Positions 15,725 through 23,446 of a stretch of DNA of 48,540 nucleotides are shown here, piece after piece (positions within the stretch are counted from its first letter, which is position 1; every line of letters starts with the position of its first letter). The translations under genes and the position numbers were made by a program. The DNA lies in the NCBI GenBank assembly GCA_029552245.1, contig JAKPDW010000042.1:1-48540 (forward strand), given 5' to 3'. Below the pieces are notes generated by a model. That model did not search any database. It was not told where the DNA came from and worked only from the letters and a program-made list of their open reading frames with translations. Source of the DNA: Deltaproteobacteria bacterium. Its GTDB lineage: Bacteria > Desulfobacterota > Desulfomonilia > UBA1062.

Positions 15725-17839
15725 TTAGGCCATGCCGAGCTTCGTCTTGATGACGCTTTTGATGAATTTCACGTAGCTGAAGTTGGTGTTCGCCTTGATG
15801 TCGTCGAGGTGAGGGTCGAGGTACCTCGCCTTCAGGACCCACAGGTTGTACGTCTTGAAGGGCACACCCTGCTGGGTGAGATACTTGGCGGGGAAGATCT
15901 GGACTATGACCTCCGGGGAACCGTACGCCTCGCCGAGGATGGAGACGGCATCCTGGAGGATCTCCCAGGTCGGCTCGCCCGAGGCCGGGTCCGGGATGAA
16001 GACCTTGATGCTGTTGAGGAGGTCCGAGAGGTTCAGTCCCCTGTCTGAGCGGTCTAGGAGGAAATAGGCCTTCTCGCGCCCCTCGTGCACGAGCATGAAC
16101 GCACTGCACTGCCGCGTCAGGCCGAGCCTTCGGTACGTGTCCCAGAGGTCGTGGCCCTCGTGGCCGAGATCGAAGGCGTCGATCATGATGCCCGACGAGT
16201 TGCGCCGGTAGGCGCTGACCATGCCGTCGAGGTGGCCACCGGCGCAGGGTGCGATCTCCCAGCCTTGCGGCAATGTCTTGGCCCTGTCCTCGATGTTCAC
16301 CAGGATGTAGGCGAACTGGTCGATCGAGCACACCTTCTGGTCGCCTATCTCCTTGTGCACCCCGCCGAAGAAGAAGTTCGGGAACTTGTTCTCGGGGCGG
16401 TAGTAGAACATCAGGTGCCCCATGTTCGTCGAGGGCATCCTGTGGAACCCGTCGAGGAAGTTGAGTATCTGCTGGAGCACGAAGATCCCCGTCCTCTTCG
16501 CGCCCATGGGCAGGGCCGCGAGATGGTGCACCATCCACGTCCTCGGGTAGGCCCTGATGATGGAGACGTGGCCGTAGATGCTGTCGTTCGATTGGTACGT
16601 TATGCTCGCGAAGATATCCGGACAGTCGTGGTACAGCTGCTCGTAGGTGGCCTTGAACGCCTCCTTGTAACCGCTGATACATTGGTACTTCTCGGGGTAT
16701 ATGAACCCGGACTGGAAGAAGAATTCCCACAGGGAATCGAGGGATACCCTCGATGTCACGACCGAGTGGGGGTCGATGGCACGGGTAACCAGGTTGAACA
16801 GCCTCGTGTACGTGTGAGGCGTCATGTCGGTGATCGCGCAGCCGAACCTCGTCTTCCTCCCCCAGAGAGACTTGGCGTAGACGACCTGGAAAGAGCACGG
16901 CAGCGCGAGCTCGCCGGGAAAGACGATCTCCGCGCACCGGATCGTCATGCCCGTCATGAGCAGGGCCTTGTCGTTTTTCTCGACAATCGAGAACCCGGCG
17001 GTGGTCAGGTCCACGATGTCGAAGAACACCCTCCTACCCGTGAGAGGATGCACGAACGCGAGCCGCGGGGCAGGGTCGGGGTTCACGCGGACATTCCGGT
17101 GCGTCCTCTCCCGGCACAGCCTGACGGGTGCATTGAGCGGTTCGAACACCACCACACCCTTTTCGGGTTCGGCCCTGGTGCACCTCACCGTACCCGCGTA
17201 CACCTTCTCCTTAGCGCTGATGAGGTTCAGGGTCACGAACCGCTCTCTTCTTATGCGCTCGACCGTCTCCGCCGAGCATCCCCTCAAAGACACGCGCAGG
17301 CCGCCGGGGTGGTATTCGCGGAGTTCACCCTCCACCCTCTCTCCAGAAAAGGCGATGACGGCATAGACGTTCGAGCACGCATGCCTCTTGGTCTTGCGGT
17401 TTGTGTACAACCGCGCGTCCCGGACCATCCTGACCGTGATGCCGCCCGGGGCCGTGTCCTGGGCCTCGACATCGGCGACAGCCAGGATGTCGCCAGTGTC
17501 CACGACCAAAGAGACGGGTTCTACCGTCTCCCACGCCCCTTCGCGAAGGCCGGGCTCTATCGTGCACGAGAGGAGGTCTCCCCTGCACGGTCCGGGGTGA
17601 ACCGGGATGAGCACCTCGTCCTTCGTGCGGGGGTCCCGGGCGAGCAGGAAGACCGTCCTGTCCAGGAAATGGTGATAGTTGACGAGATTGAAGAACCGTT
17701 TCAGTGGAACGCGCACCGGATTGGTGAGCATGCGCGCCCTGGTGGAGCGCACGGCGGACATGGCCTCTGCTCCATATCCCCGCTCCGGGTTGTCCCTCCC
17801 CCTACGGTCATTGACGTGCTTTCCATGAACGTCTGTCAT
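15725..17839 (-). CDS. PilZ-like protein with C-terminal acyltransferase-like domain
   Basis: About 704 residues. Two PilZ-like modules are seen. The first (about 148-240) has RKTKR, matching the RxxxR c-di-GMP motif, but a degenerate second motif (EYHPGG). The second (about 245-350) has DLTTAG, close to (D/N)xSxxG, but no exact RxxxR. The C-terminal half (about 365-704) is mixed alpha/beta with a GNAT-like look (GHVSIIRAYPRTWMVHHLAA); this assignment is tentative. A c-di-GMP-tuned acyltransferase is one hypothesis. The chosen ATG has AGGGGG about 8 nt upstream; an in-frame ATG at 17920 adds 27 unconserved-looking residues. It appears monocistronic. Confidence 0.62.
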   Translation of the reverse strand: MTDVHGKHVNDRRGRDNPERGYGAEAMSAVRSTRARMLTNPVRVPLKRFFNLVNYHHFLDRTVFLLARDPRTKDEVLIPVHPGPCRGDLLSCTIEPGLREGAWETVEPVSLVVDTGDILAVADVEAQDTAPGGITVRMVRDARLYTNRKTKRHACSNVYAVIAFSGERVEGELREYHPGGLRVSLRGCSAETVERIRRERFVTLNLISAKEKVYAGTVRCTRAEPEKGVVVFEPLNAPVRLCRERTHRNVRVNPDPAPRLAFVHPLTGRRVFFDIVDLTTAGFSIVEKNDKALLMTGMTIRCAEIVFPGELALPCSFQVVYAKSLWGRKTRFGCAITDMTPHTYTRLFNLVTRAIDPHSVVTSRVSLDSLWEFFFQSGFIYPEKYQCISGYKEAFKATYEQLYHDCPDIFASITYQSNDSIYGHVSIIRAYPRTWMVHHLAALPMGAKRTGIFVLQQILNFLDGFHRMPSTNMGHLMFYYRPENKFPNFFFGGVHKEIGDQKVCSIDQFAYILVNIEDRAKTLPQGWEIAPCAGGHLDGMVSAYRRNSSGIMIDAFDLGHEGHDLWDTYRRLGLTRQCSAFMLVHEGREKAYFLLDRSDRGLNLSDLLNSIKVFIPDPASGEPTWEILQDAVSILGEAYGSPEVIVQIFPAKYLTQQGVPFKTYNLWVLKARYLDPHLDDIKANTNFSYVKFIKSVIKTKLGMA

Positions 17840-18228
17840 TTCACAGCCCCCTTGAGTGAACCCCATTCCATGCCCGTACGTGTACACCAACGCCGCCCCC
17901 GCTTCCAGGCCATCGTGCATCTCGGCACCGCCTTAAGGGATGCTGCCCTGGGCTGAAGGCCTTCCTGCCGGGTATATCCCGATCCGTGCCAGATCACGTC
18001 ATTCTCTGGGATGCCGTTCGTTGAAGAGGTGTCCGGGCGACCGGCCTGCACACGATCTTCTGTGCCGCTTACGGCTCGGCCTCGAGAGGGGCCTTCACCC
18101 TTCGCTTCCCTTCCACCCCGGGAATCGGCACCCGGTGTCCAGGCTCCCCCCAGGTGCAGGGGCATGTCGAGGGAATGCCTCGGCGCATTGTATCACATTT
18201 CCGCACACCGTACGAACGCGATGCCGGC
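17840..18228. other. Intergenic region between the methyltransferase and PilZ-like genes
   Basis: About 390 bases. Frames here have random Arg/Gly/Pro-rich composition. No terminator with a T-tract and no confident promoter was recognised. Confidence 0.5.
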
Positions 18229-19059
18229 TTATGATGGTTTTCTCCCTGTCACGATGATGAGAGGCGAGTACGTGAACCTTCTCGGGTGGTTGAAGACCTG
18301 CCTGAAGTCCTTCCTGAAGGTTTCGTATCCGCCGGGATACCCGTCGAAGACATCCCTGGCCTTCGAGGAGGCCATCTCCAGCTTCTTGAACCAGTTGAAG
18401 TCGTCGCTTTCCTTGAGCTCGCCGTAAATCAGGTGGTGCGGCACCAGGTGCACCTCGATGTCGTCGAACCCGAGGTCGTACAGGTGGGTGTAGAGCTTCC
18501 TGCCAGCGTACGGATCGAAGTTGTACTTCTCCATCATCCTCCTCACCAGGGCGTGGATGACCGACTCCATGGCGGGTTCGATGGGGTAATGGTTCAGGCA
18601 GTTGTAGTCGAGGTCGAGGAGGCAGATCCTGCCCCCCGGCTTGAGAACCCGCGAGACGTTCTCGACCATCTCCCGGGCGCCTTCCAGGTAGTACTCGAGA
18701 ACGAAGCGTATCCACACGAAGTCGAACGAGCCGAGCGCATTGAGGGGCGACCTCAGGTCCATGAGGGCGAACTCGATCCCCGGGGTGTCCCCGTAGGTTT
18801 TCTTCGCGAAGCGTACGCGGTCCTCGGCGAAGTCGACCCCCACCGCGGACCCGCCCGGCTGAACCATCTCGCACAAAACGGCGGTGGTCTTTCCGGACCC
18901 GCACCCGCCGTCGAGGACCCTGGCGCCCGGACCGATCCCGCACAGGAGGGCCTGGCTCCTCACGGCCCCGGGGTCGGTCTTCACGTCGAGCCTCAGGGCC
19001 TCTTCGGGGTTTTCCATGAGGTATTGCCCGACTGTATCCATCATATGCCCCCTTTCCAT
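18229..19059 (-). CDS. Class I SAM-dependent methyltransferase
   Basis: About 276 residues. A Rossmann methyltransferase core starts with motif I ARVLDGGCGSGKTTAVL, followed by the acidic residue of VGVDFAEDRV, FALMDLRSP, and the post-core LKPGGRICLLDLDYN. The first Asp of motif I is retained. The C-terminal ~100 residues are helical with a short Phe/Trp-rich patch. The substrate is unknown. The ATG at 19059 is preferred because GGGGAG lies 6 nt upstream; an ATG pair at 19044/19041 is an alternative. It is the last gene of a loose minus-strand group with the GGQ protein, the zinc-ribbon protein and the lipoprotein. Confidence 0.85.
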   Translation of the reverse strand: MERGHMMDTVGQYLMENPEEALRLDVKTDPGAVRSQALLCGIGPGARVLDGGCGSGKTTAVLCEMVQPGGSAVGVDFAEDRVRFAKKTYGDTPGIEFALMDLRSPLNALGSFDFVWIRFVLEYYLEGAREMVENVSRVLKPGGRICLLDLDYNCLNHYPIEPAMESVIHALVRRMMEKYNFDPYAGRKLYTHLYDLGFDDIEVHLVPHHLIYGELKESDDFNWFKKLEMASSKARDVFDGYPGGYETFRKDFRQVFNHPRRFTYSPLIIVTGRKPS

Positions 19060-19094
19060 CGATCTCTCCCCTGATCCCAAGTACGCGCGGACAC

Positions 19095-19502
19095 TCAGTC
19101 CCCGGGCCCGCCGGCGTCGGAGGCTTCCGTCTGCGAGCCTCTCTTCAGCTCGAGCTTTTTTCTCGCCTTCCTCGCCCTTGTCGCCTTCCGCTTCCTGGCC
19201 CTGGCGATCTCAACGGCCCGCCTGGAAGATCCCTCGGAGGCGAGATCCTCGATCTTGTCCGCGAGGATCCTTCGCGCGAAGAACCTGTTGGCCTCCCTCG
19301 AGCGCGACTTGTCGCACTTGACCTCGATCCCTGTGGGTACGTGCTTGAGGTGTACACAGGAGGAGGTCTTGTTCACCTTCTGGCCTCCCCTTCCCCTGGC
19401 CCTCACGAAGATCTCCACGAGATCCCGCTCGCTGATCGCGAGCGCCTTCATGCGTTGTGCGAGGGCCTTGACCTTTTCCGGGCTGATGAACGTGTCGGAC
19501 AT
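19095..19502 (-). CDS. Stand-alone GGQ-domain peptide chain release factor-like protein
   Basis: 135 residues. It has the RF-1 family domain with the catalytic GGQ at 39-41 (RGRGGQKVNKTSSCVHL), and no N-terminal codon-recognition domain. The C-terminus is very basic (ARKRKATRARKARKKLELKRG), as in ArfB/ICT1 proteins, which enter the empty mRNA channel and release peptides from stalled ribosomes. The N-terminal segment differs from classical ArfB, so it may belong to a separate RF-1-domain subgroup. The role would be ribosome rescue, by inference. It lies 37 nt downstream of the zinc-ribbon gene and 35 nt upstream of the methyltransferase start. Confidence 0.82.
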   Translation of the reverse strand: MSDTFISPEKVKALAQRMKALAISERDLVEIFVRARGRGGQKVNKTSSCVHLKHVPTGIEVKCDKSRSREANRFFARRILADKIEDLASEGSSRRAVEIARARKRKATRARKARKKLELKRGSQTEASDAGGPGD

Positions 19503-19539
19503 GGGCCGCGTGACTCAAACGCCCATCCCTTGGGGCTTC

Positions 19540-19872
19540 TCAGTGGAAATAGATGAGGTAGATCGCCGAGAAGACCACGTAGGCGATCCCGATGAGGAGC
19601 GCGGCCGCCAGCTTGTCGTAGAAGACGAACGGGCCGAAGACCCAGTAGTTGCACCCCGGGCACTTGACGAACCACCTCCTGGATATGACCGTCCTGCACC
19701 TCGGGCAGGAGAAACGCCTTCCCGGGAGGCCGTGTTCCCTGATCTCGATGTTCCGCCTGAACTCCCGGTGAAGGTTCAGGCGCTCGCCGCACTTGGAGCA
19801 CTTGATTTCCAAGGGTTGGAAATCGTCCCACACGATCTTCTTCCCGCACGTCGGGCATGTGACAGTCATCAT
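19540..19872 (-). CDS. Zinc-ribbon protein with C-terminal membrane segment
   Basis: 110 residues. Four CxxC pairs (CPTC at 6-9, CSKC near 25, CPRC near 51, CPGC near 67) make two zinc ribbons. A single hydrophobic helix at about 87-106 (KLAAALLIGIAYVVFSAIYLIYF) ends the protein. The topology suggests a tail-anchored inner-membrane protein with cytosolic ribbons. No function is recognised. The second codon is also ATG, so the start could be three bases shorter. Confidence 0.75.
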   Translation of the reverse strand: MMTVTCPTCGKKIVWDDFQPLEIKCSKCGERLNLHREFRRNIEIREHGLPGRRFSCPRCRTVISRRWFVKCPGCNYWVFGPFVFYDKLAAALLIGIAYVVFSAIYLIYFH

Positions 19873-19905
19873 ATGGCCTTGTTCACCCCTTTCCCTTGCG
19901 CGTTC

Positions 19906-20475
19906 TCATTGCGTCGCCCACCTGCCGCCCTCGATCTCTTCGAGGAGAATGGTGAGTGTGTCGTCGCCGTACTTCACCTCGAGTCTCACGTCAGCCGTCG
20001 ATGTGTCGACCGTCACGTCGAGCCCGCTCATCCCCCAGGCATGGAGTTCACGGGGCATGCGTGCCTCGTCCACGCCCAGCCATCCCCATGCGTAGAAGAC
20101 CCGTGCGTGCCCGTCCGCGGTCGTCCTGAGGAGGTACGGCCCTTCGGGCAGGTCACCCGCGACGATCCCAGCGATGTCCGGCAGGGGCATCGTGGCCTCC
20201 CCTGTCTTCCTCCCCCACATGTCCGTGAACGTGAGGTCGGCATTCCTTATGATGACCGTGCCCACCGGCAGCCCCCCAGGCCCGTATACCTGCACGGTGC
20301 CGGTCCGGGCAGACGTCAGGACGAGTGCGCCCTGTATGTCCACCCCCGTCCCGCCCACAACGCCCGACGCCTCGAACCGGGCGCGAAAGGGGTAAACCCC
20401 GTCCCTGGGCACTTCCAGGTGCGCGCAACCTGCGGCAAGAACCAGGTACAGGCCCACCCACACAGAGCGTTTCAT
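19906..20475 (-). CDS. Small outer-envelope lipoprotein, unknown function
   Basis: 189 residues. The N-terminus MKRSVWVGLYLVLAAGC is a lipoprotein signal with lipobox LAAGC, so mature Cys17 is acylated by Lgt (encoded at 27021-27800). The rest is beta-rich with alternating hydrophobic residues (VLTSARTGTVQVYGPGGLP), loosely like LolB/LolA-type half-barrels, but no family motif is certain. The ATG that places the signal peptide is chosen over the longer frame. It is the first gene of the minus-strand group ending with the methyltransferase. Confidence 0.7.
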   Translation of the reverse strand: MKRSVWVGLYLVLAAGCAHLEVPRDGVYPFRARFEASGVVGGTGVDIQGALVLTSARTGTVQVYGPGGLPVGTVIIRNADLTFTDMWGRKTGEATMPLPDIAGIVAGDLPEGPYLLRTTADGHARVFYAWGWLGVDEARMPRELHAWGMSGLDVTVDTSTADVRLEVKYGDDTLTILLEEIEGGRWATQ

Positions 20476-20994
20476 GCAACGCCCATATACCGTGTTCATC
20501 CCCTCGTGACAAGGGCCGCTCGTCTCCAGGACCCCTCTCTCCGGTCCATGACACGATCGTCCCACGCAAGAAGCGCTCGACCTCCCGAACTCGACGTAGC
20601 CGTCCCCAGGCACGAGCCCGCACGCAGGCCCTCATCCCGCCCGCCATACACCCGAAAGGCGTGATCCCCAAAAGACACCGCCTGTTCTCTGTGGCCAGGC
20701 GTCCGGCCGATCGTGCCTTACGATCTCGACGCACGATCGGGAACCCATCCCGACGGAAGCCCCTCAGGCGGACCGCCAAGACGACATGCCCCTGTGCGTG
20801 AACGACCACCCCATGGGTTTCCCTTGGGAAACAAGGACCGCCTTGGCCGAGGTGCACCGTATCGAGAGGATCCCCCCTTCAGAAACCGCGGGACGGAACC
20901 GGCAAACGCGCACGTGCGACGTTCGTGCGAAGGCGAACGCACCCCCGGAGCCTGTCGCCCGGCCCGGTGCTGCTCGTAACATACCGGATACAGG

Positions 20995-21023
20995 TTGAGT
21001 GTTGGCGCGACGGGTGATAGAAT
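20995..21023 (+). promoter_or_regulatory. Sigma-70 promoter of the glutaminase-like gene
   Basis: TTGAGT (20995-21000), a 17-nt spacer and TAGAAT (21018-21023), with TG one base before the -10 (extended -10). The start would be near 21030, about 315 nt upstream of the ATG. Confidence 0.62.
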
Positions 21024-21293
21024 GACCATGCGTGCGATGTGGCGCACGAGGCCGGTTGTCGGCCGAACCTGGGCCGCGGGCGCAAGAGAACGTTCAATGG
21101 CTCGTTGAGGCGTGAAAGGGCATGTCTCGCCGATGGGGGCAGGGGTGCCTGGAGCTTCACGTGACGGGCCGCCGATGGTATGCGGAGAGTTTGCCGTGAA
21201 GGCGTTTCCGGGAGGTTGTCCGGCCGTGACGAGCCGATGGTTTCCCCTGGCGCGTGGAGCGCCCGCCCTGCGTGTGATGAAAGGGTGACCCGT

Positions 21294-21318
21294 GGACCAC
21301 CCGTCGGATGGGTGGTCC
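21294..21318 (+). promoter_or_regulatory. Hairpin in the leader just before the ribosome binding site
   Basis: Perfect 9-bp stem (GGACCACCC with GGGTGGTCC) around a seven-base loop, ending 13 nt before AAGGAGG (21332-21338). There is no T-tract, so it is not a terminator. It could protect the mRNA or affect translation. Confidence 0.5.
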
Positions 21319-21344
21319 TTGAGCTTGGAGCAAGGAGGTCTTTC

Positions 21345-22310
21345 ATGCGTAACGCACCTATCCTTCCGTTGTCCCTCCTCGAAGGCCGAAGGCGCGCAAC
21401 GTCCTTTTCGCGAAGAGTCGCTGCGTTCGGTTTGGTCTGCCTCGCATGCCTTTGCTGCCACAACGATTCTTCCGACGGTTCACCCGTCACACCGAGGCTG
21501 AGCCCCATTCAACGTGACGAGGCGCTCGTGCTCGCGGCCTTTGCACGGAACGCCGTGGTCGAAGACGACGAGACCGGGGACGAGTACCCCATTGCATGGT
21601 CCATGGTGAACTGGTGCTGCGAGGAACGCACTCTGTCCCTCCAGTATGCCCTCGCCCGCGCTTTGCGTTCCGGCATGGGCGCCCCCGTGGTCATGAGGAC
21701 CCAGGAACTCTCGAGCGACCATATCCTGGGTCTCGTCACCGGGGACCCTCTCCCCTTCGCCTCGATCAACCTTGCAGGGCCACTGGCCTGCGAACAGACG
21801 ATCCTCGAGCCCGGCGGCGCTCCTGTCGAGGGTGACCCCCAACGGCTCTTCTGGCACATCCACCACGCCGTGGCGATGAACGTGGACGGCCAGCTCATGG
21901 TCCTCGACCTCTCCATGGCCGACGAGCCCGTGAGCATCCAGGCGTGGATCTCGAGCTTCGTGCAAGACGCCTCGGCATGCAGGCACCTCGGCGATCCTGA
22001 CTTCCAGAAGGTCGAGGCGTACTGGCGCTGTGTCATGAGCGGCATGGATCCCGGCCCCGAGCCGCCCTGCGAGTGCGCGTACACGATCACCCCCGCGTTC
22101 ACCTGGCGCTTCGACCAGGATGTCCTCGTCGAAGCGATACAGGGCGTTCCGCCGACCCTTGTCGTTCAGAGCGGTGCCTTTACCACCCTCATGCAGGACA
22201 GCTATGGGGTGGACGTGTCGAGAGACGACATACCGAGGTATCTGAGCCTGTACGAGGCCAAGACCATGGAGGATGTGTGCACGTGGGTTGACCTTCCTTT
22301 CTGCAGGTAG
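21345..22310 (+). CDS. Secreted protein-glutaminase-like (Gln deamidase) enzyme
   Basis: 321 residues. The N-terminal region has a basic stretch then a hydrophobic Cys-rich segment (about 26-38), consistent with export. The middle part fits the pattern of protein-glutaminases (Gln_deamidase_2-type, papain-like fold). These have a Cys near the start of the domain (here Cys91/Cys92 in VNWCCEERT), a His (His173/His174 in FWHIHHAVAM), and an Asp in a VLDLSM strand (Asp188). Those enzymes convert protein-bound glutamine to glutamate. The assignment rests on motif spacing only. A classical lipobox is not clear. A perfect AAGGAGG fixes the start. The gene stands alone behind a long leader. Confidence 0.5.
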   Translation: MRNAPILPLSLLEGRRRATSFSRRVAAFGLVCLACLCCHNDSSDGSPVTPRLSPIQRDEALVLAAFARNAVVEDDETGDEYPIAWSMVNWCCEERTLSLQYALARALRSGMGAPVVMRTQELSSDHILGLVTGDPLPFASINLAGPLACEQTILEPGGAPVEGDPQRLFWHIHHAVAMNVDGQLMVLDLSMADEPVSIQAWISSFVQDASACRHLGDPDFQKVEAYWRCVMSGMDPGPEPPCECAYTITPAFTWRFDQDVLVEAIQGVPPTLVVQSGAFTTLMQDSYGVDVSRDDIPRYLSLYEAKTMEDVCTWVDLPFCR

Positions 22311-22647
22311 GCCGACTCATAGGACCTTCCATTTTCTCTTGTCATCGAACACACGCCGAAGAGAAGACCCATGCCCGCAATCCCCGGGCGGTCAGCCCAT
22401 TCTGCCCGCCAAGGAAGACACAGCGCGTGCCGCTGGGACATGCCCGGGCCGTGTTCCTTGGCGCACGCACCCTCTCGGCGCCGATGGTGACCTGCACCAT
22501 GGGAAATCTCGGCCCACGGCACGGGCGATGACCCGCAACCACGGCCGATAATGGCTGGAAATCAGGAGAAATCCCTCTCCATCATGCCTCGTGGTGCGGG
22601 AGGACATGTATTGACTCTGCCGATCGCGGGATTATTTATACTGCCAA
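22311..22647. other. Intergenic region before the universal stress protein gene
   Basis: About 335 bases. The only supported element is the promoter abutting the next gene (22611-22640). No T-tailed terminator was found after the glutaminase-like gene. Confidence 0.5.
22611..22640 (+). promoter_or_regulatory. Promoter abutting the usp start codon
   Basis: TTGACT (22611-22616), an 18-nt spacer and TTTATA (22635-22640). The expected start, 22646-22648, coincides with the ATG at 22648, implying a leaderless mRNA. A second reading of the -10 (TATTTA at 22633, spacer 16) would leave a leader of only a few bases. Confidence 0.5.
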
Positions 22648-23106
22648 ATGGTGGGGAAGATCCTCATACCTACGGACTTCAGCAAGACATCCAGGCATGC
22701 GTTCCGGTACGCGGTCTCCCTCAACGGAACACTCAAGGCGAGGCTCTTCCTCCTCCACGTCATCAACGACTTCGCCGACCTCACCGAATACAGCCTCAGC
22801 CTGTCGTTCCTTCCCCAGATATACAGCGAGCTGGAGCATACGGCCACCCTGAAGCTCGAGGAGATGGTGACCGACATGGTGCCCTCGGACATGCACTGCG
22901 ACACCTACATCCTGCACGGCATCCCTTTCTACGAGATCGTGAGCTTCGCCTTGAGCGAGCAGATGGACCTCATCGTCATGGGCTCTCACGGCCACACGGG
23001 CCTCAAGCACGTATTGTTCGGCCATACCGCCGAGAAAGTGGTCAAGAAGGCGCACTGCCCTGTGCTGACCGTGAAGGACCCTGATTGCGGCCTCTCTCTC
23101 CCCTAG
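22648..23106 (+). CDS. Universal stress protein (UspA family)
   Basis: 152 residues, normal length for a single Usp domain. It begins VGKILIPTDFSKTSRHAFRYAV and ends with the ATP-binding signature VMGSHGHTGLKHVLFGHTAEKVVKKAHCPVLTVK region (G2xG9xG(S/T) type), so it probably binds ATP. Such cytosolic proteins respond to starvation or respiratory stress. No Shine-Dalgarno sequence is present; a promoter sits immediately upstream, so translation is probably leaderless. An in-frame GTG directly follows the ATG. Confidence 0.92.
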   Translation: MVGKILIPTDFSKTSRHAFRYAVSLNGTLKARLFLLHVINDFADLTEYSLSLSFLPQIYSELEHTATLKLEEMVTDMVPSDMHCDTYILHGIPFYEIVSFALSEQMDLIVMGSHGHTGLKHVLFGHTAEKVVKKAHCPVLTVKDPDCGLSLP

Positions 23107-23446
23107 GCGCCCGCAAGGCCGCGCGGGCGACCCCTTAGCCCGTACATACCCCATCCTGCCCCCGGGATATTCCTGCGATGCCGCACGCGGGTTTCGTGAG
23201 AGTCCGAGGCTTTTGCGCCGGGCGGCATGGGGGGGTCCATGGCCTAAGGGTTCATTCTCTTCCATCGATGGACAGGGCCGCCTACGGTACGGATTGTTCT
23301 TGCTCGATACGAACCGGCCTCGGGCGGTTTTTCCCCCGCCCAGGCCTCTCACACGGCTTTCGCGCCGCGGCGTGGGTTCGAGGCCGTGGAACCGGGCCAG
23401 GCCACGGTGCGAAACGCAGCCCCCCTGCCCCAGCGGGCCCTTGCAT
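23107..23446. other. Convergent intergenic region with hairpins
   Basis: About 340 bases between two convergent genes. It has a 7-bp GC hairpin (23108-23114 with 23123-23129) directly after the usp stop, and a stronger near-perfect stem at about 23317-23346 with T5 in its loop. Neither has a T-tail, so termination here may be Rho-dependent. No gene is supported. Confidence 0.5.

Larger units (their letters stand above)
20476..21344. other. Long non-coding stretch upstream of the glutaminase-like gene
   Basis: About 870 bases without a supported gene. It holds a near-perfect palindrome GTTTCCC-TT-GGGAAAC at 20817-20832, a good sigma-70 promoter at 20995-21023, and a ~315-nt leader. The leader has GCCGATGG three times (21129, 21171, 21233) and a stable hairpin at 21294-21318. 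The leader did not match any riboswitch class I could recognise. Confidence 0.55.

Noticed and set aside
16085-17956. Plus-strand open frame of about 620 codons
   Set aside because: Antisense to the PilZ-like gene; biased Arg/Val/His composition typical of high-GC shadows.
23317-23346. Strong hairpin with T5 as an intrinsic terminator
   Set aside because: The T residues lie in the loop, not after the stem, on either strand.
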